DNA from: Hemicordylus capensis
Lineage: Eukaryota; Chordata; Lepidosauria; Squamata; Cordylidae
Direction: 5' to 3'
Assembly: GCF_027244095.1 (NCBI RefSeq)
Contig: NC_069661.1
Span: 14,580,001-14,644,000, forward strand
DNA length: 64,000 nucleotides
The notes beneath the pieces were generated by a model. It searched no databases and had not been told where the DNA came from. It worked only from the letters and a program-made list of their open reading frames with translations. Below, one piece after another: positions 1 to 11,100 of this stretch. Every line of letters begins with the position of its first letter. Within the stretch, counting starts at the first letter, position 1. The position numbers were made by a program, and so were the translations under genes.

Positions 1-1896
1 ATTTTGTCCAAAATTAAGCCTTCCGAATCACCCCAGTTTTGTTTTGTATCTGAATCTGAATTAATTCAGATTTAAAAATGGGTCACATGGTCAGAAGAGC
101 GGGTGGGGGTTATAGTGCCCAATGAGTGGAAGCTACCACAAAAATTTCAAAGGAATTGGGCAAACTGCTGATTTTTGGTGAATTTTTGAAGTTTGTGCGT
201 CTTTCAGATTTTCCCCATAGGGTATGATGGAGGTTTCAAGAAAAGTATAGTTTCACGCAGGGGGGTGGAAGGGGTGGCCCAGAGTGGAGTGTAGTTGGTG
301 GTAGTGCCCAGTTGGTACAAGGAAGCTAGCATAATTTTTTCAGAGGGATTTGGCAAAGGGCTGATTTTTAAAGAATTAATGAAGTTACAGGTCTTTCAGA
401 TTTTCCTCATAGGGTATAATGGAGGTTTCTGCAGCCCCATAACTCCACTCGAGGGGCACTGGGGTAGCTCAGAGCAAGTGGCGGTGTAGTGCACATAGGG
501 TGCCAACCACCCACATGGGTTGTCAACCCATGAAGTACAGGGTTTTGTTGTTCTAGAGGTGTTCTGAGAGGAGATTCTCTGGTAGCATATGAGAGTGGAT
601 TCATGGTTTTTCATTAAAAATCTCATATGCTACCAGAGAATCTAAACTCAACACCTCAGAAACAACAAAGCCCAGTACCCCAATGGGTTAGCAATCCAGG
701 GGGGTAGTTGGCACCCTCTGTGCACTACACCACCACTCGCTCAGCACCACACCAGTGCCCCCCAAGTGCAGTTATGGGGCTGCTGAAACCACCATTATTC
801 CCTCTGCAGGAAAAGCTTAAAGACACTCAAACCTCCCCAAATCACAAAAACATCAACCCTTGGATCAATTCTTTTGAAATCTGGGTGGTGGCAAGCACCC
901 CTTGGGGCACTTCCCAACCCACTGTTTTGCCCCAGCAGATCTCTTTCTGCCCCAAAGACACACACTTAAAAATCAGCCCTTAGGCCAATTCCATGGGAGT
1001 CTGGGTTGTGGCAGGCACCCCTTGGGGCAATTCCACCCAACCCATTGTTCTGCCCCAAATCTGCCACAAAGACACAAATTTCAACAACCCCTCACTCCTC
1101 CAAGCCCATGCTCCACTGCTTCAACCCCCAAGCCCACGCTCCACTGCTGCAGCAAACTACAGCTAACAGTAGCATCAAGTGTGCCTACTCTCCTTCCTCT
1201 ACCAAGCAAGCAGTTCTCATCCACAGACATTTTTTTCAACACATAGCAGAGCTTTACAAAGAACCGGTTTCCAAAGCAAGATCACACAGAGGCAGCGGAA
1301 CAACAAACTATCCTAGGCAGGCAGGCATTTGAATTGCATTATATACTATATACACATACATGGTAACTAAATAGGGAGCAGTATGCTGGGCTCAGGCAAG
1401 CATGGCATCATGGAAACTTGAGTTTAGACATGCAATGCAAAATTATTTCTTTCTCTGTCTCTCTTGAATGAGGCAGGCAGAAAGGCAGAAGCAAGTAACT
1501 TGTTAATGAATTGAAACAAACTCCCCCCCTCCACCCTCAAAGCAATCAGCCCAGACAGAGTGGAAACAGGGCATTGTATTTTAGAGCTGGCAATCAGAAT
1601 TTCTTAGCACATAATTGCATCACAATAGAACACATTCCAAGGAAATGAGCTTCCTCAGCGATGCTGTCCCTGCATTTTGCATATCTTATCTCCTGCTAAT
1701 CTCTCCTTGACGGACACTCACTGCGTCCCCAGTAGCTGCAGTCAGAGACCAAAGCTCTGAAGAACAAAACAAAACAAAAAACTTTGGCTCCAAAATAGGG
1801 TCATTTTGTTTTGTATACAAAAAAATTTGTTTTTACTTTTTTCATTTTGATTTGTATACAAAACGTTTTGTTGCCGAATCAAAATGCATAAGCCTA
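1..1896 (-). mobile_element. hAT-family non-autonomous element 1 (left tip outside window)
   Basis: Reads in reverse. Its right edge ends in ...AAGCCTA, like the ...CCCTA ends of related copies at 8372 and 19518. Its left arm (1-600) matches the reverse complement of the arm ending at 8372, so the missing tip is probably only tens of bases. An internal palindrome is centred near 605. The stretch near 1230-1300 matches (reversed) the DNA downstream of the transposase gene near 7370-7430, so this looks like an internal-deletion derivative of the autonomous element next to it. It has no coding capacity. The target duplication cannot be checked because the left side is cut off. Confidence 0.7.
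470..740. repeat. Internal palindrome of hAT element 1
   Basis: Two arms meet near 600-612. The left arm contains GATTCTCTGGTAGCATATGA and the right arm its reverse complement. Imperfect complementarity continues outward through the motif around GTGTAGTGCACATAGGGTGCC. The same foldback recurs at about 7690-7830 and 18780-18960. Confidence 0.8.
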
Positions 1897-2289
1897 GGGT
1901 TTTGCACCTGGGTATTATAATTTAAATGATGCTGCAAGCACCATTTCCTCCTTTCTGCTGCCTCCTGTGTGGGAGAAGAGAGAGCCCTATTGCCTGTGCC
2001 TGATCCATCAGCTTTTGCCACCATCATTGACTCAACTTTCCAGGATTTCCTCCATTGCTTTGCCCTGCCTGCTTCTACTGCATTTTTTCACTGCCCTTTT
2101 AAAAAAAAGGCTTGGGAGAGAAGGTGATTATTTACTTAGCAATATTTATATATTTTATGTATTTATGTCACTGTTTATTTATTGCTGATCACTGATTTGT
2201 TATATCACTGCTGCTGCCTGCCCGTGATTGCAGCCAGCCACAGCTGCATCGCAGCCCCAGAGCGCTGGGCCAGCACCAGAGAGCACAGC

Positions 2290-2868
2290 GGAGATTATAC
2301 TTCTTGAGGGCTCTCAGGAAGAATAGTCTTTCAAATAATCTTCTGCTGATGTTCTACCACTATACCATAGAGAGTGTGTTAACCTATGGAATCTGTGTGT
2401 GGTTTGGGAGTTGCACAGTCAGGGAAAGAGCATTGCCGTCCAAGGTTGTTAAGACTGCGGAGAGAATAATTGGGTGTACTCTTCCCACTTTAGACCAAAT
2501 TTATGCCACCAGGAGTTTTAACAAAGCGGTAGAGATAGTGCAGGATCCCACGCACCCTGGAAATGATCTCTTTCAGCTTCTGCCTTCGAGAAGGAGGTAC
2601 AGGGTCATAAAAGCCAGGACCAGCCGCTTGAGAAATAGTTTCTATCCAAAAGCGGTGTTAGCTCTGAACGCAGCAAAATACAGTTTCTGATGGGGTTTTT
2701 GTTTTTAGTTTTTTAGAGGTTTTTTTAGAGCAATGGGTATATGGTGGGGGGGTATATTGGGATATATTTAGTTATTTCTTGTTAGGTCCTGTAGAGGTTG
2801 CTGTACATTCTTTCAATCTCGTTGTTCTGTACAGGACAATGACAATAAAGGTTTTATCGAATCGTATC
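2290..2868 (+). mobile_element. L2-like LINE, 3' fragment
   Basis: An open frame at 2304-2690 encodes the C-terminus typical of L2/Rex-like LINE polyproteins, with motifs such as RIIGCTLPTLDQIY, DPTHPGNDLFQLLPS and RRRYR. It is followed by a 3' UTR ending in GACAATAAAG and a short degenerate TATCGAATCG tail. Everything 5' of this, including endonuclease and reverse transcriptase, is missing, as expected for a 5'-truncated insertion. It sits inside the 5' part of the hAT element. Confidence 0.75.
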
Positions 2869-4187
2869 GTAGCTCCCCCCACCCACACACACACACACCA
2901 GGATTCTTTATTGTTTGTTGCTTATTGCTTATTGTTTTTTGTTTATTGCTTATTTATTGCTGAAATTATTGTTTAATTTATATACTGCCTTTCATTAAAG
3001 TAAAAACAGTCTCAGGGCGGTTTTCCAAGGATGTATTTGAGGTGTCTGCCCCATCCCATCCTTAAGAGCCTGCCTCTTCTTTTTTTTCCCCTGAAGGAAT
3101 TGGGCAAAGGGCTGATTTTTGGTGAATTTCTACAGTTTGCGCATCTTTCAGATTGTCCCCCATAGGGAATAATAGAGGTTTCAGCAGAAATATAGCTTCA
3201 CGTCAGGGGAAAGGGTGTCCCACAGCGGGTGGTGGTGCCCAGTGGGGGCAAGAAAGCTACCAAATTTTTTTCAAAGGGATTGGTCAAAGGGCTGATTCTC
3301 ATATAATCTATATACCTCCTCCTTTCATCAAAATGAAAACAGTCTCAGGGCAGTTTCCCAAGGCTGTGTCTGAGGCTTCTGCCCCATCCCATCCTTAACA
3401 GAAGAGCCTGGCCCATCTCCTCTCCTGCATTTTTCATCTTTTTGGCATGGGAGAGAAGGGGATTATATATTTACCCTTTTTTAAAAAAACATGCAGTATT
3501 TCTACCTTGCAAGGCCAGGTAAGGGCTGGCCAGCCAGCCAGCCACCCCTGACATCTTTATTGCTGAAATTATTGATTAATTTCTATAACGCCTTTCATTT
3601 AAATAAAAACATTCTCAGGGCGGTTTTCCAAGGCTGTGTTTGAGGCTTCTGCTGCCCCATCCTGAGAAGAGAAGAGCCTGCCTCCTCTTCTGCATTTTCA
3701 TCCTTTTGGAACATAAGGCTTGGAAGGTGATTATTTGCATAGTATCACTTAATTTATATCACGGTTTATTTATATTGGTCACACTGATTATTTATTTGTT
3801 ATGTTACTGCTGCTGCCTGCCCGGGCTGCTGCAGCCCCCACAGCAACGCAGCCCCAGAGCGCTGGGCCAGCCCGCCAAGCATTCCCCCCAAACTTCTTTA
3901 TTGCTTATTGCAGATTGTTTGTTGTTCATCATTTATTTATTATTATTTATTATTTATCTTCCTGCTGCTGATTTAATTGTAATAACACACACACACCCTT
4001 TATTTTCCAAAGTTGCTTCTGGCTTTCTGCCCCATCCTGAGAAGAGGAAGACCACCAGAGCCGCAAAAGTGGACTGCAGCAGCAGACAGAGTAGTACCCA
4101 CCTGTGGTTTTTACACATGCACGCAAACACATGTCTCTAATCTAGTATCGTGTATTTTGGGTTTCTTGCCTGCTTGGTGGAAGAGTA
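2869..4187. repeat. Imperfect tandem repeats upstream of the transposase gene
   Basis: A block containing CTTTCATTAAAGTAAAAAC, CTCAGGGCGG and GCCCCATCC recurs at about 2985-3080, 3325-3430 and 3590-3700, with a weaker copy near 3990-4050. A second motif with CAGCCCCAGAGCGCTGGGCC occurs at about 2250 and 3845. A piece of hAT subterminal arm lies at about 3095-3300. I see no gene here; the possible reading frames are short and look like chance. Confidence 0.6.
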
Positions 4188-6791
4188 ATGGGAGGCAGGG
4201 GGAAGGTTAGGGGTTTGGTTTTTCCTGCTGGTCGAGGCAGGGTGTGGCAATGGGGGGCTATTCCCAAAGCCCCCACCCCTGCTTCAGCGGGCAGGCTTGA
4301 CTTCTCTAAAGACGGCACTTTGCCAGGGCAGTCTGTGACCGGGCAGAAGTTAGCGTGGAGGGCCTTGCCCGCCAGGGAGGAAGAAGAAGTTCTTCAAGTG
4401 GCAGGTGTGGAGGTGGTGCAGGCTGACAGTCCAGCCAAATCCACCTTGCAGCCCTTGGGGGGCACTGTGTGGGGAGGGAGCCCAGGGGTTGTGTCTGAGG
4501 AGTCCATGGAAGAAGAAGCACCTGTGCTCCTCCCTGGGCCTTCCCAGGCCAGCTCTGAGGGCAGTGCTGGCGGCATGCCCAGGAAGAAACCGGCAGAAAA
4601 TACGCCACCCGCTAGGCAACGTTGTATCGCAAGAGCGCCCGGCAGTGTGGTCTGGGATCACTTCGAGCTTTGGGTCGGAGATCCCAGCTATGCTATTTGT
4701 ACCCACTGCAAGACACGGTTCAGCAGAGGCAGGGACCCTAAGCACTACAGCACGTCTGGTCTGCTGATGCACCTGCAGCGGCGACACATGGATCTGCTGG
4801 AGACCTCTGCTGACGGTGGCACTAGGCCGCCACGTGGGATTAGTAGCAGTAGCACCAAGATGCAACCAGTGGCCTGTGCTCAGAGGCAGGAAAAATTGAC
4901 TGAGTGGTGGGTACCTCATCCGGGCAAGCGTTCTGATCGCCCAAAGCCACATCTCATAACCCAGGCCATTGGGGAGATGATTGCTCTTGATGACCAGCCT
5001 TTTAATATTGTGCGCAATGTTGGCTTCCGCCGTCTGCTCCAGCTGCTCGCCCCAGAGTACAAGATCCCCTCATGCACCACGTTCAGTCGGAGAGTGGTGC
5101 CCTCCCTTTACCGGGCTTGCAGGGAGGCTGTGTTGGGCAGGTTGCGCGCTGCTGGGCCCAGCACCAGTGTGCATGTCACTGCGGATCTCTGGACGAGCCG
5201 CAGCGGGCTGCACACTGCCTTCATGTCCCTGACAGCCCACTGGTGGGGGCATGGGGGTGAGGGGACCTCCAACTCTGCTGGAGCTGCATCCATGTCTTCC
5301 CATGCATGCAAGCCTCGTTGGGCAGTGTTGCACGTGGAGGCGATGGACGCAGACCACAAGCCAGAGGAGCTGGCGGCGGTCATGGACCGGCAGGTGGGGA
5401 GTTGGCTGTCCGGAGAGACAACCCTCAAGCGAGGCTTCATGGTCACCAGCAATGCAGCAACCATTACTAAGGCAGCCAAGCAGGTTTACAGTGTGCACAT
5501 CGCTTGCGCTGCACACACATTGAAACTGGTGGTGCAGGATGCGCTTGGGCTTAAGGAGGCAAAGCTCAAGCCCACTGGGTTTCAGCAAAATCCACTGAGT
5601 AAGATTAAGGTAGGTTCAGCCACCACAGGCACTGCTGCGTCTGTGGCTGCTCTTGTGGACCGCTGCCGCAAGATTGCTGGCTACTTCCACCGGAGCGAGA
5701 AGGCAAGGCACCTGCTCAAGGCCAGGCAGATTGAGCTGGGCCTGCCGGAACACCTGATACCCCAGGATGATCCTACCCGGTGGAACTCCACTTATCTCTT
5801 GCTCCAGCGCCTGCAGGAGCAAGGGCCAGCCCTCCACACCATGGTAAGGCATGGCAGTTTGGAAGTGTGCGACCTGTCCAGTGCGGATTGGAAGCTCATT
5901 GCCGAGCTGGTCTTGGTACTCGAGCCGTTCCATTCCGCCATGAGCAGCTTGAGTATGGAGGCAGCCACACTGAGCCAGGCTTTGCCCGTGGCTTTTCTCC
6001 TCGAGAAGAACCTGGCCGAGCTCCAGTCCACTCTGACCGCCGGGGAAGCAATTGCCCTGGCAGGTCGGTTGAAGGCCGGGGTAGTGGAGCGGCTTAGGAA
6101 ACCCTTGGGCTCATCTGCGTGGCACGTCCTGGCATGCATGTGCGACCCAAGGATGAAGACAAGAGTCGTGCCCCATTGGGAGCTTGAAAAGTGGAGGGGC
6201 ATCCTTGTCGAGCATGTCCGGCATGCAGAGGAGAAAAGGCTTGGGGCAGGCAAGGGTCGTGTTGAGGAGGATGACCCGGAGACGGGTGCTGCTGCGCAGC
6301 CTGGAAGTGCGCATTCCACCCCCTGCATCAGTGCAACCACCACTTCTTCCAAGTCTAGCAGCGCAATTTCTCTGGCAGTGGCCACAGAGGAGTGGCCACC
6401 AGTGCCACTTCAGCGTTCCGCCAACTGTTGGTTCACAGAGGGCTTCGATGATGCCTTGCCGGGGGAATCGGAGGAGCCTGCCCCTCAATGCAGCCGTGCT
6501 GAGGAAACTGTTGACCAGTACCTGTGTGAGCCACGGGAAGACAAGGTGATGGAGCCGTTCCTCTTTTGGGCAACCCATCGCCAAGTCTGGCCAGACTTGG
6601 CAACCGTGGCTCTCTGGCTCCTCTCATGCCCGCCTGCCAGCGTCTCGAGCGAGAGGTTGCTCTCCATGGCCGAGGAAGTGGCGACTCCTCTCTGCTCACG
6701 TCTGGATGCTGAGTTGGTTGAGCAGCTGGTCTTCTTAAAGGCCAACCTCCCCCTGCTGGACTTTCCCGAGCTGGCCGTGGAGGGCGAGTGA
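4188..6791 (+). CDS. hAT transposase with BED zinc finger (ZBED-like)
   Basis: Single open frame of 867 codons. Visible order: acidic, low-complexity N-terminus (1-150); a BED finger from V155-W156-D157 with C171-x2-C174 and H195-x4-H200; then the RNase H-like hAT core with HVTADLWTS (first catalytic Asp, D333), CAAH, and the family motif DDPTRWNSTY; and at the end the hAT dimerisation region with SSERLLS (E822). The expected second catalytic motif, usually VTDNA, reads VTSNA, so residue 421 is Ser. That predicts loss of catalysis despite the open frame. The first Met may not be the real start: in-frame ATG at 4506 (residue 107, MEEEAPV) is an alternative. Family motifs are established knowledge; the activity loss is inference. 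A domesticated ZBED-type gene is possible but less likely, because the gene sits inside repeat arms. Confidence 0.85.
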   Translation: MGGRGKVRGLVFPAGRGRVWQWGAIPKAPTPASAGRLDFSKDGTLPGQSVTGQKLAWRALPAREEEEVLQVAGVEVVQADSPAKSTLQPLGGTVWGGSPGVVSEESMEEEAPVLLPGPSQASSEGSAGGMPRKKPAENTPPARQRCIARAPGSVVWDHFELWVGDPSYAICTHCKTRFSRGRDPKHYSTSGLLMHLQRRHMDLLETSADGGTRPPRGISSSSTKMQPVACAQRQEKLTEWWVPHPGKRSDRPKPHLITQAIGEMIALDDQPFNIVRNVGFRRLLQLLAPEYKIPSCTTFSRRVVPSLYRACREAVLGRLRAAGPSTSVHVTADLWTSRSGLHTAFMSLTAHWWGHGGEGTSNSAGAASMSSHACKPRWAVLHVEAMDADHKPEELAAVMDRQVGSWLSGETTLKRGFMVTSNAATITKAAKQVYSVHIACAAHTLKLVVQDALGLKEAKLKPTGFQQNPLSKIKVGSATTGTAASVAALVDRCRKIAGYFHRSEKARHLLKARQIELGLPEHLIPQDDPTRWNSTYLLLQRLQEQGPALHTMVRHGSLEVCDLSSADWKLIAELVLVLEPFHSAMSSLSMEAATLSQALPVAFLLEKNLAELQSTLTAGEAIALAGRLKAGVVERLRKPLGSSAWHVLACMCDPRMKTRVVPHWELEKWRGILVEHVRHAEEKRLGAGKGRVEEDDPETGAAAQPGSAHSTPCISATTTSSKSSSAISLAVATEEWPPVPLQRSANCWFTEGFDDALPGESEEPAPQCSRAEETVDQYLCEPREDKVMEPFLFWATHRQVWPDLATVALWLLSCPPASVSSERLLSMAEEVATPLCSRLDAELVEQLVFLKANLPLLDFPELAVEGE

Positions 6792-7429
6792 CCCGGGTCA
6801 CCCCACTATGCTGCACCTCCCACACAATGACAGCTCAGAAGTTGCAGGCTGCTGATGTGAAAGCCATTAAAAATTGCTTGCAAATGTAGCATTGATGTCG
6901 AGATGTGGATGACAGAAGCCAATGACAAATGTTAATTTTAAAAACTGGATGCTACTTGCATGTCTGCTGTCGCCGATTCTGATGATGTGTGTTGTTGATG
7001 ACCATGAGTTGCAATAAAAATAATGTTTGCTGTCCGAGACTTTGGTTCCCCCCAACCCCACACACACCACTAAGAAGTAAGGACTCTATGACTGACTGGA
7101 GCGGCAGCACAGCCAGACACACATGCAGCACCCACCTACCCCAACTCACCCAGCCCCCACCCCCAGCTGTGGCCAGTGACGTGGCCCACCTGGGGTGCCA
7201 AATCATCCCACTTGTTTTTGTGGGATTATGTAGTTTTGCATCCTTGCCATTCCCTGCTTCACTCACGTCACATGTTCCGGAAGTATCAGTCCCTGTCTGT
7301 GCATGACAAATGCTTTTGCGGGGGAAGGCAGGGCGATGCTGCTGCTGGCTAGTCTCATGTGCATATGAGGCTTGCTTTGGAAACTGGGCTCTTTGCAAAG
7401 CTATGCTGTTGTCGATGTGTGTCTGCTGC

Positions 7430-8060
7430 CTGGTGGTGATCTTCTTTGGGGCAGAAAGGGGGCCTGAGGGGCAAAACAGTGGGTTGGGTGGCAGTGCCCC
7501 AAGGGGTGTGCCTGCCACAACCCAGATTCCAAAGGAATAGGGCAAAGGGCTGATTTCTTAGGAATTGTTGGAGTTTATGCATCTTTAAGTTTTTTCCCCC
7601 CATAGGGAATAATGGAGGTTTCAGCAGACCCATAACTCCACCTGGGGGGGGGGCACTGGGGTGGCCGGAAGCGAGTGGTGGTGTAGTGCACATAGGGTTC
7701 TGTTGTTTCTGAGGTGTTCTGAGTGTAGATTCTCTGGTAGCCTATGAGATTTTCAGTGACAAACCATAAATCCACTCTCATAGGCTACCAGAGAATCTAC
7801 ACTCAGAACACCTCAGAAACAATAAAACCCATGGGGCTGGTTGGCACTCTATGTGCTCTTCACCACCACTTGCTCTGGGCCACCCCGGTGTCCCCCAAGT
7901 GCAGTTATGGTGCTGCTGAAACCTCCATCATTCCCCATGGGGAAGAACCTTAAAGACACGTAAACTCCATTAAATATTTAAAAATAGCCCTCTGCCCAAT
8001 TTGTTTGAAATAATTCTGGCAGATTCCTTGCCCCCACTGGGCACTACCACCCATGCTACT
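7430..8060. repeat. Internal palindrome of the autonomous hAT element
   Basis: Nearly perfect arms at about 7697-7748 and 7777-7828 (core TCTCTGGTAGCCTATGAG and its complement), with a short spacer. Weaker complementarity extends about 300 bases outward on each side. The position, near one end of the element, matches the other two copies. Confidence 0.8.
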
Positions 8061-8372
8061 CTCCTCTGGGGAACCCCCTCCTCCCCCACCAATGTGAAAC
8101 TATACTTCTGCTGAAACCTCCATTTTTCCCTCTGGGGAAAATCTTAAACTTCAAAAATTCACCAAAAATCAGCCCTCTGCACTCTGAAATTTGCATGATA
8201 ACTTCCACCCATTAGGCACTACCACCTCCACCCACTGGTTTTGCCCCTGGGCAGCTTTTTAAAATTCCAAAATGTTTGGGATTCGGATTTTGGAATTTCA
8301 AACAAAGAACAAAATTGGGGTGTTCCAGATTTGGGCCAAAAACAAAACAGAAAAACAAAACGCACAACCCTA

Positions 8373-9145
8373 CTGCTTATCTGTATACACCATAACTTTG
8401 GGATGATGGGGAACTTGTAAAAGGTGTAAAAAGCCAGAATGGCCATTTTGTAAGTAATGGAAACAAACATAATGGATTGTTCCAATAGTTGGTGCTTCAT
8501 AGAATCATTCTCACACTTCTATAGTATGTGACTATTGTAGACAAGCTTGCCTCTGAATCGATCATTCCCAGATGCTCTTCTACACAACTCTACTGCTCGT
8601 AACACTAGAACGTGTTCTTCAGATGTTATAGCTCACCAGATCATTCTGATCTTGCCTTGTAGTGTGTTAGAGTAATGTCTAGTTTGAACTCCAGTCACAT
8701 GGTTGGATATAGCAGCCAGATCAAGTGCATAAGGATTTAAACTTCTATCCCCACCATAGGCCCAACCTGGACTCCCTTGGCCCATCAATAGGAAGTGTTC
8801 TTTCCCCCAAGGCAAAGAGCAGCAAGTGTAGAGTGCCAGAACCTACAGATGGGGACCATGGTGTGTGGAAAATCCTGTGCCCCTAGCCTGGTCCCAATCC
8901 ACAGGGGGCCTCACTTGGGTTTTATTTGCCAAACAGGCACAGTAGCATCAGTCAGTTCAATGCACAGGTTAACAATCTCCAGGTACCAGTTCACCCTCGT
9001 GCCTAGAAAAAGTGTAGCACTTGTGGGAAAGATGCTATCAAAAGGAGGAAGCAAAGCAGGGCAGATTACTCTCTCTCCCCACCACTCATCTCCGGCCTAA
9101 GGCAGGCAGACCTAACCAGGGGAAGAAGGAGTAACCTTATCCAGC
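8373..9145. other. Non-coding, no feature recognised
   Basis: No coding region, SINE or LINE signature was recognised. Given the gene A exon 1 at 11862 on the minus strand, this is probably part of its intron 1. Apparent reading frames are short and without family motifs. Confidence 0.4.
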
Positions 9146-9149
9146 TTAT

Positions 9150-9491
9150 CAGGAGAGGAGACCTGGTCTTGTGATAGTAAGCACGACTTGTCCCCTTAGC
9201 TAAGCAGGGTCTGCCCTGGTTGCATATGAATGGGAGACTTGATATGTGAGCACTGTCAGATATTCCCCTCAGGGGATGGAGCCACTCTGGGAAGAGCAGA
9301 AGGTTAGAGTGCTGGACTAGGACCGGGGAGACCCGAGTTCAAATCTCCATTCAGCCATGAAACTAGCTGGGTGACTCTGGGCCAGTCACTTCTCTCTCAG
9401 CCTAGCCTACTTCACAGGGTTGTTGTGAAAGAGAAACTCAAGTATGTAGTACACCGCTCTGGGCTCCTTGGAGGAAGAGTGGGATATAAAT

Positions 9492-9523
<32 letters not shown>

Positions 9524-9655
9524 CTCCAAGATAGGACTGAGAGAGATTCCTGCCTGCAACCTTGGAGAAGCTGCTGCCAGTCTGTGAAGACAATACTGAG
9601 CTAGATGGACCAATGGTCTGACTCAGTATATGGCAGCTTCCTATGTTCCTAACCT
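9150..9655 (+). mobile_element. Chimera of a 5S-rRNA-derived SINE and a tRNA-derived SINE
   Basis: 9160-9303 and 9522-9650 are the two halves of a 5S-derived SINE (5S-like AGCTAAGCAGGGTCTGCCCT; tail CAGTATATGGCAGCTTCCTA). Between them lies a tRNA-derived SINE, GAGTGCTGGACTAGGACCGG to GGGATATAAATGTAA, followed by a (TAA)n run. The left junction falls in GGTT, present in both SINEs, and about 20 bases of the 5S SINE are missing at the junction. That looks more like template switching than a clean insertion. Confidence 0.8.
9497..9523. repeat. (TAA)n microsatellite
   Basis: About nine TAA units forming the tail of the embedded tRNA-derived SINE. Confidence 0.95.
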
Positions 9656-9869
9656 GGTCCTGCCTTTTTTGCTCCCTCCTCCTGATCTCATCAGTGTATT
9701 GTGTTATGGTCCAGGCCACTCATACTGGACCAGAACTCATAGCCCACCGGGTCAGGCTGAGGCCTGTGTGTCTTTGCCAGCAATCCCATTGAGAAAAACA
9801 CAGTTGCAAGGCCTCCTTCAACTCTGAGTGAAATGATTCACTCCTAGGAGACATGCTGGAAGCTACTCC

Positions 9870-11100
9870 CTTACTTCCTGTGACAGAATGCTTATCATGT
9901 TGATGTCACCTATATTGTTCCGCCTTAGCCAAATGTGTTAACTAGCCTCAAACATGTACCCCCCTTTCTGTTTAAACATTTTTTCTTAGAACCACACACT
10001 AAGTAGATGTACACAAGATGTAATTTAATTGCTGTCTCACACATATAGCTTAATTTCTTACTTCTTAAACAACCCCTTTTGACTTTTTAACACTCTTTGG
10101 AGAAAGATGGGCCAGGAGCCTGCCTCTTAGGCAAAGACAGACCAATGACTTAAGGAATGCAGATGTTTCAAGAACAAAAGGAGCAAACTGCTTCCCGACA
10201 ACAAAAAGACAGTATGCATAGGATGCTGCTCTGAACTGGTCTAACCAAGAAACAGTCTTGTCATAAGAGAGAAGTGTTAGAAGAGCGGCTGACACTTTGG
10301 AGATCCAGGACTGAGATTGCTGTCTTGAAAGAACTCCTAGTGCAGGTCTATGGGAGCCAGCTGCTATAAAAAGAGGTCTGTGGACATGGCAGATCAGCAG
10401 ATCTTTGCTCAAGAGCAGGGCTGCTCAACTTAGGCCCCCCAGCTGTTTTTGGACTACAACTCCCACAATCCCCAGCCACAGTGGCCAATAGCCAGGGATT
10501 ATGGGAGTTGTAGGCCAACATCTGCAGTAGGGCCCAAGTTGAGCAGGCCTGCTCAAGAGCGATCCCAGAGTTTGCTGTTCAAGTCTCAGGGCTAGAGCAG
10601 GAATTCTTTCCATGGACAGGAACAGTCAGTGACCTCCGCTGTGAGTGCGAAGTCAAGACTACCCAGCCATGGTGCTCTCTCTCTGCTTTCTGCCTGACTG
10701 CTTGAAGCCTGCATTGTTTCCAAGCTCCAGCAACAAACCTTTGAAGCCTTCTTCAAATCTGGTGAGATGCCTTTTCGAGCAATACAGCCTGCTCCCTGCT
10801 CCCCACTTCCCTTCTCCCTACTAATCACTGCCGTCCCTCTCTTAAGCCCTTCCTTCTTTCTTTCTCTGCTTCTCTCTAAATGTTTTATTTGGATTTGTTA
10901 GATATCTGTAATTACTGATTGCACACACATATGTTAGTTAGGCACATTACACTACACTTTGAATTGGAAACATGTTTTTAATGTGGATTATTTTATCCTG
11001 ATGAGCAACTTTTTATAATAAAGCCCATTGAACTTTCTGAGTGTGTCTCTCTCTATCTCTGTTTGCACACCCAGATCCTACATGGTCACCATCTCCAAGA
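9870..11100 (+). other. Unclassified repeat-like block, possibly LTR-like
   Basis: From TGTGACAGAATG there is about 1.2 kb without coding potential, ending in a polyadenylation-like AATAAAGC followed by a T/G-rich stretch (about 11015-11060). This resembles the R-U5 end of a solitary long terminal repeat. No internal viral part is seen, and I cannot show flanking duplications. It is interrupted by a short hAT-type element (10416-10551). If viral, it is an old fossil; unique intron DNA is equally possible. Confidence 0.25.
10416..10551. mobile_element. Short hAT-type foldback element
   Basis: 136 bases with inverted ends CAGGGCTGCTCAACTT / AAGTTGAGCAGGCCTG and a largely palindromic body (GGACTACAACTCCCA...TGGGAGTTGTAGGCC). 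It is flanked by a perfect 8-base duplication CTCAAGAG (10408-10415 and 10552-10559), the hAT hallmark. Confidence 0.9.

Larger units (their letters stand above)
1897..8372 (+). mobile_element. hAT element with open transposase gene (left limit uncertain)
   Basis: The right end is clear: a subterminal arm (about 7780-8372) ends in GCACAACCCTA, as in the 19518 copy. Inside are the BED-finger/hAT transposase gene, a downstream segment shared with element 1, and the family palindrome (about 7690-7830). The left end is not resolved. TAGGGTTTTGCAC at 1895 resembles the inverted right tip, but the bases before it do not match the 8 bases after 8372 (CTGCTTAT), so no target duplication is shown. The left part is scrambled by a LINE insertion (2290-2868), by imperfect repeats, and by a piece of subterminal arm at about 3095-3300. 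Confidence 0.6.

Noticed and set aside
3640-4140. 166-codon open frame before the transposase gene
   Set aside because: It covers the repeat leader and shows only low-complexity hydrophobic residues; no family motif and no continuity with the transposase.
5070-6385. Several reverse-strand open frames
   Set aside because: Shadows of the GC-rich transposase gene on the other strand.
9160-9250. 5S rRNA-like sequence (also in the other similar SINEs)
   Set aside because: Only the internal part of 5S rRNA is kept, always followed by the same SINE body and tail. These are 5S-derived SINEs, not 5S rRNA genes.
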